From: Vibrio neptunius
GTDB taxonomy: Bacteria; Pseudomonadota; Gammaproteobacteria; Enterobacterales; Vibrionaceae
DNA length: 64,000 bases
Assembly (NCBI RefSeq): GCF_000967495.1
Contig: NZ_JXXU01000001.1
Location: forward strand, 1 to 64,000
Direction of reading: 5' to 3'
Position 1 is the first letter of the stretch. Every line of letters begins with the position of its first letter. The notes under the pieces were generated by a model. That model was not told the DNA's origin. It was given only the letters and a program-made list of their open reading frames with translations, and searched no databases. This document shows positions 57,574 through 64,000 of the stretch, piece after piece. A program made the position numbers and the translations under genes.

Positions 57574-58350
57574 ATGAATCATCTTGTTTGCAAACTGACA
57601 GCCATACTCGTGATGGGTTTATTGTCACTTCAGGTAATGGCGACAACCACTCTCAAGTTGGCTTACTCAGATGTTGAATCTTATCCGTTTCAGATGGGAA
57701 ATGGCACAGAAGTCGCTGATCTTCCCGGGATAGCATTGGATGTTATCAATCGTGTCGCAGAACAGTTAGAGCTGGATGTAAAATACGTTCGTTTACCAGG
57801 GAAACGAGTTCTACAAGATATAAGCAATGGAGACGTCGATGGTGGTTTTATTTTTTCCTACAATACCCAGCGTGCACAATATGCTCACTATCCTATGAAC
57901 GGAGACAAGCCCGACGGTAGCAAACGTATTGCTACTATCGGATACTACTTCTATACACTCCAAGATCATATGTTTAATTGGGACGGAGAAAGTTTAGCGG
58001 ATCCAGACCAAAAGGTTGGTGCGCATTTGGGTTTTTCGATCGTTAGAGAATTAAAGAAAAAGCAGCTAAAAGTATTTGAAGTAAAAACAACAGCGCAGTT
58101 GTTTAATATGTTGCAGTTAAAGCGCTTGTCGGCAATTGCAGTCCAAGATACGATGGCAAAACAGTTCTTGAGCAAGCAGAAGATCAGTGATGTAAAGCAA
58201 GTTCAGCCAGCCATCGCAACCAAAGATTACTACTTGGTCTTAAGTCATAAATTTGTTGAAACTAATCCTGAACTGGCAAAAAAAATATGGCAAGCCATTG
58301 AAGAGTTGAGAGAGGATGTCTTTTCACAACATCAAGATAAATATCATTGA
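57574..58350 (+). CDS. Orphan periplasmic solute-binding protein (SBP_bac_3-like)
   Basis: 258 aa with signal peptide (ends LQVMA near residue 25). The fold of polar-amino-acid-type binding proteins is suggested by LKLAYSDVESYPFQMG, LDVINRVAEQLELDVKYVRLPG, DVDGGFIFSYN and QVGAHLGFSIVREL-like segments. No permease or ATPase is nearby. The ligand is unknown; such lone proteins in vibrios can be sensory partners. The start at 57574 (MNHLVCKL) is the ATG giving a normal signal peptide. Confidence 0.72.
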   Translation: MNHLVCKLTAILVMGLLSLQVMATTTLKLAYSDVESYPFQMGNGTEVADLPGIALDVINRVAEQLELDVKYVRLPGKRVLQDISNGDVDGGFIFSYNTQRAQYAHYPMNGDKPDGSKRIATIGYYFYTLQDHMFNWDGESLADPDQKVGAHLGFSIVRELKKKQLKVFEVKTTAQLFNMLQLKRLSAIAVQDTMAKQFLSKQKISDVKQVQPAIATKDYYLVLSHKFVETNPELAKKIWQAIEELREDVFSQHQDKYH

Positions 58351-58449
58351 TCAAAGAGTGTGTTTTCTTGTGACATCGCTGGCCAACATTTTATAAAGTC
58401 TGTTGAAAGATGGAAAACGAAGAGTAGAGAATTTTAACTAGGACCCTAA

Positions 58450-58758
58450 ATGAAGAAACCGTATCTTGGCATCTTGCTAGTGGCCGCAGTATTTCCAACA
58501 TGGGCTGCGAACAATCCAAACATTGAATTTATCACCCATATCACATGCAAAATGGGAGGTTGCACAATGGTTTGCACTTCCGCTGAAGGAAAAAAAGACG
58601 TCAAAGCCAAAGGGATTAATAGTGCAGACATCTTCACCTACAAGAGCGGTACAGTTCAGCATAATTTAGTTGTCGGTTTTCAGAAAATAGTCGTAACTTC
58701 ACCTGCGGGTACTGAGTCATGTTCTTTAAACAATATTGATAAGGTTGAGAGTCAGTAA
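58450..58758 (+). CDS. Small secreted protein with four cysteines
   Basis: 102 aa. Signal peptide MKKPYLGILLVAAVFPTWA, then a short mature domain with cysteines in CKMGGC, VCTSAEGK and ESCSLNN, probably two disulfides. AGGA precedes the ATG. No family recognised. Lies between orphan binding proteins, 99 bp after the first. Confidence 0.65.
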   Translation: MKKPYLGILLVAAVFPTWAANNPNIEFITHITCKMGGCTMVCTSAEGKKDVKAKGINSADIFTYKSGTVQHNLVVGFQKIVVTSPAGTESCSLNNIDKVESQ

Positions 58759-58976
58759 ACGGAACGGAGCGTAAACCGCTTGGTTGTTGTTCACTGCAAT
58801 CATTTAAATACCGTTGCTTCGGCCTCGATCTAGTGGTGTTTGAATAAGTCAGCCACCTTTGCTGAGTATCATTTTGGCCGAAAAACTGACCATGCCAATA
58901 ACTCAAAATGATTGGTGCAGTGATTAAACGAGAAAGTAAGGACAATAGGGAGGGCATCACCACGGCGAATGTTGGT

Positions 58977-59351
58977 TTAAACGTACTCAAAGAACAACTG
59001 ATTTTTGTAGTGAGTGTCGATAAGTTGTTGTATTTCTGAAACAAAGTACTCATGCTTTTTATAGAATTTATCTCCCATTAACAACGTATGCTGCATGATG
59101 TCCTTGACTAACTCTAGCCGTGAACTTGGCAGTAAAAAATGAGGTTTTTGCTGTCTAAGTTTCACTAATAAATCACCGAGCTTTTTAAGCTCAGCCATGA
59201 TTTTTTTATGCTCTATGCCTTTCTTTTGCATATTGATCTCCCAAAACCAGATGATTAAATGATCTTCACAAGCTATCGCTTTGCTGTCTGGCAAGTTCAT
59301 AGTGTTCATTTGAGATAAATCCGTTTTTAAATGTAGCCACAATGTATGCAT
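58977..59351 (-). CDS. Helical protein of unknown function
   Basis: 124 aa, no signal peptide, mostly helical and charged (EHKKIMAELKKLGDLLVKLRQ). Begins MHTLWLHLKTDLSQMN. Upstream GAGCAGAG may be its ribosome site. No family recognised. Convergent with the small secreted protein, with about 218 bp between. Confidence 0.5.
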   Translation of the reverse strand: MHTLWLHLKTDLSQMNTMNLPDSKAIACEDHLIIWFWEINMQKKGIEHKKIMAELKKLGDLLVKLRQQKPHFLLPSSRLELVKDIMQHTLLMGDKFYKKHEYFVSEIQQLIDTHYKNQLFFEYV

Positions 59352-59564
59352 TTGCTCTGCTCACATTGTGATGGGTCATGCATACTCGAACGTTATAATA
59401 GTGAACTTTATCAAAATAATTGAATATCAAAAAGTCATGCTTACATAGATTTACATTGCTGATACTGAGATGGATGACACTGAACAAAGCTCCCAAATTT
59501 TACTTTTTGAGCTAAGTTTTAAGTGTCAGGTAAAATTTTTAGTCATTCAAAGGAACAGGCCAAC

Positions 59565-60575
59565 ATGATCGGGTTTATAAGGAATGTGACTATTCTCAGC
59601 TTGCTATTCAGTACTCTTAGCGTATCTGAGTCAAAACAGCTTCGATTTGCAGTGGTTCCCAAAGAAGAGAACAACCCTTTTTTTGAGGCAAGCAAAGAAG
59701 GGTGTATGGCCGCAGCGAAAGGTTTGGACCAGGTGGAGTGTGTTTATCGAGGCCCCAAAAACGTAGACGTGCGCAAGCAGGACAAAATCATTTCTGCTCT
59801 TTTGGATGAGGGGATAGATGGTATCGCTATTGCCGTTCCTCAATCAGAATATATGCTCCAGCGTAGTATAAAAAAAGCACAACAGATGGGGGTTCCCATC
59901 ATTACGTATGATGCGGATTTTTCACAAGAAGTATTGGAAAGTAATCCCACGTTAAGAGCGGCTTATATTGGCACTAACGATTTTGATTTAGGCAAAGCAC
60001 TGGGTGAGCAGCTTAAATCAATGCTTCCCAATGGGGGGACTCTGATCATTCAAAGTGGCAGACCAGACTCTCCAAATTTAAATCTGAGGATAATGGGGGT
60101 TCGTTCAGCGTTGTCTGGTCAAGAGTATTTAACACCGCCCGGCGAGCGCTTGAAGGGAGCAAACGGTTGGACTGAATTTAGTGACCCTCTGTACAACTTC
60201 GGCCAATTTGAACGAGCCTTAGCCGATCTCAACAATGTCCTTAACTCATACCAAGAACGTGAAATTAACGCCATCGTGGCAGTAGGGGGATGGAGCCAAT
60301 ACCTGGATAGATACAAAGACGTTGTCACTCCTCACAAGCAGGCCATGATGGACCGAGAAATCATCATCATTACCGCCGATACAGCGCAGGAACAATTGGT
60401 CTATCTAAAGGACAATCTCGCCCACGGAAACGTGGGCCAAAACCCTTATGAGATGGGTAAACAAGCTATCTTAACCCTCTATAAACTGGTCAATAATCAA
60501 TCCGTAGACGCAGTAATGTATACACCGATGACGCATTGTACTTCAGAGAATTATCGCACTTGCACCAAAAACTAA
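59565..60575 (+). CDS. Orphan periplasmic sugar-type binding protein (Peripla_BP_4-like)
   Basis: 336 aa with a signal peptide (MIGFIRNVTILSLLFSTLSVSES). Body: RFAVVPKEENNPFFEASKEGCMAAAK..., IISALLDEGIDGIAIAVPQ, GVPIITYDADF, AYIGTNDFDLGKALGEQL and TLIIQSGRPDSPN, the pattern of the ribose/LacI-type periplasmic binding family. No transporter genes adjoin. A role as ligand sensor for a separate receptor is possible but unproven. The start at 59565 is preferred for the signal peptide; the open frame extends to 59523. Confidence 0.75.
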   Translation: MIGFIRNVTILSLLFSTLSVSESKQLRFAVVPKEENNPFFEASKEGCMAAAKGLDQVECVYRGPKNVDVRKQDKIISALLDEGIDGIAIAVPQSEYMLQRSIKKAQQMGVPIITYDADFSQEVLESNPTLRAAYIGTNDFDLGKALGEQLKSMLPNGGTLIIQSGRPDSPNLNLRIMGVRSALSGQEYLTPPGERLKGANGWTEFSDPLYNFGQFERALADLNNVLNSYQEREINAIVAVGGWSQYLDRYKDVVTPHKQAMMDREIIIITADTAQEQLVYLKDNLAHGNVGQNPYEMGKQAILTLYKLVNNQSVDAVMYTPMTHCTSENYRTCTKN

Positions 60576-61063
60576 TAGTGGTACAGGGGCTAACGAACAA
60601 CAACCAGTAACACGAGCTTGTCGGCTGGCTCGTGCTATTTTCCTGTCGACTTATTCGCTTTTACTGCCTCGATTTCCTAGCCAAATTATTACTTTCGTTA
60701 TCTTTATTCCAAAATTGTAGTAGAAAAGTTTTATAAAAAAGTATGTGAAGGATTAAAAAAGATTGCTGTTCAAAAGTATGACAGTGGCAATAGGTATGTC
60801 ATCTAGGACATAGCTAGTATAATAATGACAAGCGCTATAGCTTGAACAACGGACTACGCTCCTACGCAAGCATTACTACCAACATCGATAGCGGCAGGTG
60901 ATAAACTGTCTAATCGCGGATACTAAAGATGCCGCGATTTTACGTTCGAATATCGATCAGGCCTTTTTGCAGTTGTTGATCAACTGCTAGTTTTAGAGGA
61001 GTGCGCTTGATATGCACCATCAAGCGCAAGAATTGAGAATAAATCCAAACAGTGCGTGAGCTT
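60576..61063. other. 488-bp gap between binding-protein gene and secreted-protein gene
   Basis: Holds a hairpin CACGAGC / GCTCGTG (60611-60634), a probable terminator for the binding-protein gene. Two more inverted repeats follow: AATCGCGG / CCGCGATT (about 60912-60939) and GCGCTTGA / TCAAGCGC (about 61004-61028). No gene seen. Confidence 0.55.
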
Positions 61064-61387
61064 TTATCTCATAATGATTCGATAAGCGTAGCAACCGGGC
61101 CCGTTATCGTACTCAACCTGTACCTGTTTACCAGCAGTTTGGGCTGTCAAAGCGATTGAGGTAAAAGATTTGTAACCATCTTCGTTTGCACCATCTGGTA
61201 CAATTTTGTAGGACTGAATTATATTACCAGAACACTCATCTGCAACTCCCGTAGGAGCAATGATGAATACTGGACCGTTGTGATCTGCACCAACCTGAGT
61301 AGGTGTAAACCAACTTGATGTTACTCTGTCACCGGCAAAAGCTGATGAAGACAAAACTAAGATAAGCCCTAAAAATTTGTTTTTCAT
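61064..61387 (-). CDS. Small secreted protein of unknown function
   Basis: 107 aa. Signal peptide MKNKFLGLILVLSSSAFA. Mature part of about 89 residues with two cysteines (DECSGN and GPGCYAYRI), possibly one disulfide. GGGG precedes the ATG. No family recognised. Confidence 0.65.
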   Translation of the reverse strand: MKNKFLGLILVLSSSAFAGDRVTSSWFTPTQVGADHNGPVFIIAPTGVADECSGNIIQSYKIVPDGANEDGYKSFTSIALTAQTAGKQVQVEYDNGPGCYAYRIIMR

Positions 61388-61501
61388 AAAACCCCAATTG
61401 ATTAGTTTACAAATAACATTTGTATCATTGATCTATTTCTTGTTGATATAAGTAATGACAAATTAATTATATAAATCAATATTAACTTATTGAGAAAGTG
61501 A

Positions 61502-61711
61502 AATCGAACTATTAATTTACTGAAGTTTCCAATAGCTCAATTGTTAGGTTGTCACGCTGATCGCAACATCAAAGCGATGTGGGAAAGCATCGCAAAAAAG
61601 TTTAACGGGCACGGTTTACAAGGAATATCAATGGCTTGCGGTGGTTTGATGTTGTGGATTGGCAGCCCTACAGAAGCGTTAGCTAAGTGCGCATTATGTA
61701 TATTATGTTAA
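61502..61711 (+). pseudogene. Candidate 3' gene remnant running into dif
   Basis: Open frame of 69 codons (including non-ATG 5' part) that ends with TAA inside the dif XerD arm. It reads KFPIAQLLGCHADRNIKAM.. then a hydrophobic end ACGGLMLWIGSPTEA. No Shine-Dalgarno. Coding-like composition suggests a former gene cut by integration or excision at dif. Source unknown. Confidence 0.35.
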
Positions 61712-61713
61712 AT
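61686..61713 (+). other. dif: Chromosomal dif site (XerC/XerD)
   Basis: 28 bp: XerC arm AGTGCGCATTA, central region TGTATA, XerD arm TTATGTTAAAT. It matches the E. coli and V. cholerae chromosome-1 dif pattern almost exactly. Resolves chromosome dimers; also the entry point for XerCD-using phages. Confidence 0.92.
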
Positions 61714-61728
61714 TAAAAACTACAAATA

Positions 61729-61754
61729 GAAAGCACTCTTGCACAAGTGCTTTC
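61729..61754. terminator. Hairpin next to dif
   Basis: Stem GAAAGCACT / AGTGCTTTC (9 bp, loop of 8), 15 bp past dif. Could stop transcription from either side. Confidence 0.5.
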
Positions 61755-61905
61755 TTCGACTCTCTATTGGCTTAGTCATTAAACATAATGCTATTTACCA
61801 TAAAATACCTAATAAACATTTAGTTTAATCAGAGATTAACCTAACTTTTATTAGGCTTTGTCCAAAGACTTAAACTACTTTGATACAAGATCACTACTGA
61901 CCACA

Positions 61906-63123
61906 CTATGGTATATAAAGTCTTGGATTGGTTGCGCCCCAAACGGTGTAGAGTTCTGGGAAAATCAACTCAGCATGTGTCTCCATTTCCGCTACCGTTA
62001 TGTTCGCATTAGATTGATGACCAAACAGTGTTACTTCTTGTCCGGTAAGTACGCCTTTGATATCAGTCACATCAATCATAGTGGTGTTCATGGATGTTTT
62101 TCCAACCACCGGAGCACGTTGCCCATTGACGATGACATGCGCTCTATTCCCCATTTTTCTAGGGTAACCATCTGAGTATCCAACTGGTAGGTTGGCCAAG
62201 ACACTCTCACGTTTTGTGACGTAACTGCTGTCGTAGCCTACGGTAGAGTTTGCCGGTACATTGTGTAAGGAAGCCACCCGAGTCTTAAAACTCACGATTG
62301 AAGGATATTCGGGATTGGTCGGAAGATCGCCATACAAAACGCCGCCGGGTCTGACCATATCTAGCTGTGCCTCAGGCACGTTCAATGCTGTGTATGAGTT
62401 GGACACATGAAGTAGAACATCGTCTCTTTTTAAGTTGGAGTTTTCAATTAACCACGCAGAGCTTTGGTTGAAGTTTGCGAGTTTCCTTCTAACCTCATCA
62501 GCATCATAGTTTGGAAAATGCGTCATGATCCCGACAATGTCGACACCTTGGTCATTCGCAATAGCCAATGCCTCTTGCTTGCCCTTTGCGGTGTTCATGT
62601 CAATCCCGTTTCTAGACATGCCTCCATCGTTCAGGGCTAAATGAACTTTGACCGTTTTGTCTGCATTTAACGCTTTGATCTGCTTGACTTGTTCTATGCT
62701 TCCGATCAATTCTTCAACATCAAGATCTATTGCTTGCTTTATTTCTTCAATATCCGCTGAACGAACACGAATCAACTGGCCTTCAAAGCCACTATCACGA
62801 ACCGTTCTCGCTTCAGCATTGCTCGCGATGGCAATACAAGGCACATTGAACTCCAGCATCGTCGGCATCAAACCGCGTATACCATTCCCGTAAGCATCCG
62901 CCTTCATTACGACACAAAGCTTGGTTTCGCGACTGAGGTTTGAACGGAACTGCGCCATATTTTGTTTTAACTGGCCTAAACTTATTTCCAGCCAAGCGTT
63001 TGATTGCTGCACTTGATTGATTGCTGGAGGCACATCAGGCAGTGCTAAAGGAGCAGCGATGGAAATCGCTGGACTTAATACTGATGCGACGGCCATTGAA
63101 ATCAGTGTTGTGCGAAAAACCAT
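61906..63123 (-). CDS. bsrV: Periplasmic broad-spectrum amino-acid racemase BsrV-type
   Basis: 405 aa with a signal peptide (ends ...SIAAP near residue 25). PLP lysine in [15 protein letters not shown], BsrV hallmarks [71 protein letters not shown], and the second catalytic tyrosine in STVGYDSSY. Makes non-canonical D-amino acids (D-Met, D-Leu, D-Arg) that remodel peptidoglycan in stationary phase. The start at 63123 (MVFRTTLIS) follows GGGAGG; an in-frame upstream start is less likely. Confidence 0.93.
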   Translation of the reverse strand: MVFRTTLISMAVASVLSPAISIAAPLALPDVPPAINQVQQSNAWLEISLGQLKQNMAQFRSNLSRETKLCVVMKADAYGNGIRGLMPTMLEFNVPCIAIASNAEARTVRDSGFEGQLIRVRSADIEEIKQAIDLDVEELIGSIEQVKQIKALNADKTVKVHLALNDGGMSRNGIDMNTAKGKQEALAIANDQGVDIVGIMTHFPNYDADEVRRKLANFNQSSAWLIENSNLKRDDVLLHVSNSYTALNVPEAQLDMVRPGGVLYGDLPTNPEYPSIVSFKTRVASLHNVPANSTVGYDSSYVTKRESVLANLPVGYSDGYPRKMGNRAHVIVNGQRAPVVGKTSMNTTMIDVTDIKGVLTGQEVTLFGHQSNANITVAEMETHAELIFPELYTVWGATNPRLYIP

Positions 63124-63160
63124 AAAACCTCCCTCTTCCACACGGCATTGGTCTAGGTCA

Positions 63161-64000
63161 CTAGTCCAGTTTAAATTTACCCATTGCTTGCTGGAGCGAA
63201 GCGGACAAACGGCTGAGTTCCTGACACCCTTGAGCGGTACTCTCGGAACCCGCTGATACGGATTGCGCCGACATGTTAATACTCTCGATGTTCGAGCTGA
63301 GCTCCTCCGCTACACTGTCCTGTTGGTTACAGGCACTGGCGATCTGGGTACCCATATCGGCAATTTCTGTGATGAAGCTAAGAATCGTCGTCATGAGCGC
63401 TTGAGACTGATTTCCTTGCTCAACACACGTTTCGATTTGCTTGCGAGAACGGTCTGTCGTTTCTTTCGCTTGGCTCGCGATAGCCTGAAGTTTTTCTATA
63501 ATGGCAGTGATTTCACTTGTGGAATCCTGTGTCCGCCCAGCAAGCGTACGCACTTCATCCGCAACAACAGCAAAGCCTCGTCCGGACTCCCCTGCTCGAG
63601 CTGCCTCAATAGCCGCGTTAAGTGCGAGTAAATTGGTTTGGTCCGCAATATCGCGAATCACATCAACGATCGTATTGACTTGATTCGACTGTTGTTCAAG
63701 TTCTGCGACGTTTTCTCCTGCTTCGCTCATGATTTTAGCGACATTTTCAATAGAGCCCACCATGACTTGGGTGTTGCGAGCCCCTTCTTGTACTTTGCCA
63801 TTGGCATCATTGGCCTTTTCAGCTGAGACTTCCGTGGTGTGTGCAACATCGGCGACGGATGACTTCATCTCACTCATTGCTGTGGCAACATGGGTAACCT
63901 GTGATTGTTGGTCCTGCATTTCTTGCGCGGATTTGTTCGAGGTGTGTGTCATTTCGTCGACAGCCCGCCCGAGTTCACGAACAACGGTGACGCTCTGATT
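63161..64000 (-). CDS. Methyl-accepting chemotaxis protein, C-terminal part (5' end outside window)
   Basis: The frame is open to base 64000, so the start is beyond the window. The visible 279 residues hold the cytoplasmic signalling domain: adaptation helices, then the hairpin tip [43 protein letters not shown], then the second helix. This docks CheW/CheA. The sensor part is not seen. Stop lies 38 bp from the bsrV start on the same strand. Confidence 0.95.
   Translation of the reverse strand, partial: NQSVTVVRELGRAVDEMTHTSNKSAQEMQDQQSQVTHVATAMSEMKSSVADVAHTTEVSAEKANDANGKVQEGARNTQVMVGSIENVAKIMSEAGENVAELEQQSNQVNTIVDVIRDIADQTNLLALNAAIEAARAGESGRGFAVVADEVRTLAGRTQDSTSEITAIIEKLQAIASQAKETTDRSRKQIETCVEQGNQSQALMTTILSFITEIADMGTQIASACNQQDSVAEELSSNIESINMSAQSVSAGSESTAQGCQELSRLSASLQQAMGKFKLD

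Larger units (their letters stand above)
61388..61905. other. Gap holding dif and a truncated coding remnant
   Basis: A+T-rich part (61400-61500), then the remnant frame (61502-61711), the dif site (61686-61713), a hairpin (61729-61754) and short downstream sequence for bsrV. Confidence 0.7.

Noticed and set aside
58634..59053. 139-codon minus frame overlapping the Cys-rich secreted protein and the 124-aa gene
   Set aside because: Overlaps two better-supported genes, has no ribosome site and a composition unlike a real protein.
55000..64000. Integrated dif-phage, integrase or transposase genes around dif
   Set aside because: Only a single dif copy and no phage replication, coat or recombinase gene is visible; only a possible remnant was kept.

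Overview
This 64 kb window comes from a Vibrio (Gammaproteobacteria), and almost certainly from the replication terminus of its large chromosome. Three things support this. The core genes run in an order shared with enterobacteria and vibrios (rlmI-tusE-yccA; letA-letB-rsmF; msrC-proQ-prc; pepN-DUF2835-NAD-GDH; pyrD-zapC-rlmL-grx-uup; rmf-fabA-lonH-matP). The proteins match Vibrio types (BsrV-type broad-spectrum racemase, DUF3466 with a GlyGly-CTERM tail, DUF3634). Finally, a 28-bp dif-like XerCD site lies at 61686-61713, with two perfect matS sites (43730 and 46068) and several one-mismatch copies. The species cannot be named from sequence reading alone.

Layout. Bases 1-8979 hold the C-terminal part of a giant secreted RTX adhesin (start off-window) with Calx-beta/cadherin-like repeats, DUF4114-, jelly-roll- and PA14-like modules, a von Willebrand A domain and six RTX nonapeptides. 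Bases 9-11.6 kb (minus) carry rlmI, tusE and yccA. Bases 11.7-15.9 kb (minus) are the general L-amino-acid ABC transporter aapJQMP, diverging from a truncated CysG-like gene. Bases 17.4-19 kb (minus) carry yajQ and an AroH-type DAHP synthase. Bases 19-22.9 kb hold a PEP-synthase-C-domain pseudoenzyme, a DUF4442 hotdog protein, an unknown membrane protein and a CvfB-type S1 protein. Bases 23-30.3 kb (minus) carry rsmF (with a possible 30-aa ORF behind it), the LetAB lipid-transport pair and an ABC exporter.

Bases 30.4-55.8 kb are mostly plus strand: msrC, proQ, prc, a secreted two-repeat protein, pepN, DUF2835, the 180-kDa NAD-glutamate dehydrogenase, pyrD, zapC, rlmL, a glutaredoxin-like gene, uup, a DUF3466/GlyGly-CTERM protein and rmf. 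Then come fabA (with a FabR-like operator) and lonH on minus, followed by matP, DUF3634 and an HDOD-like gene on plus.

Bases 55.8-63.2 kb are the dif-proximal accessory zone. It has long non-coding stretches with structured RNA/terminator candidates, orphan periplasmic binding proteins, small secreted proteins, the dif site with a gene remnant running into it, and bsrV. A chemoreceptor (partial) closes the window.

Functional themes are ribosome and tRNA modification or hibernation (rlmI, tusE, rsmF, rlmL, uup, rmf), amino-acid uptake and catabolism (aap, pepN, gdh), envelope lipid and protein quality (letAB, fabA, prc, yccA), and terminus organisation (matP, matS, dif, zapC). No rRNA, tRNA, CRISPR array, integrase or transposase was seen.
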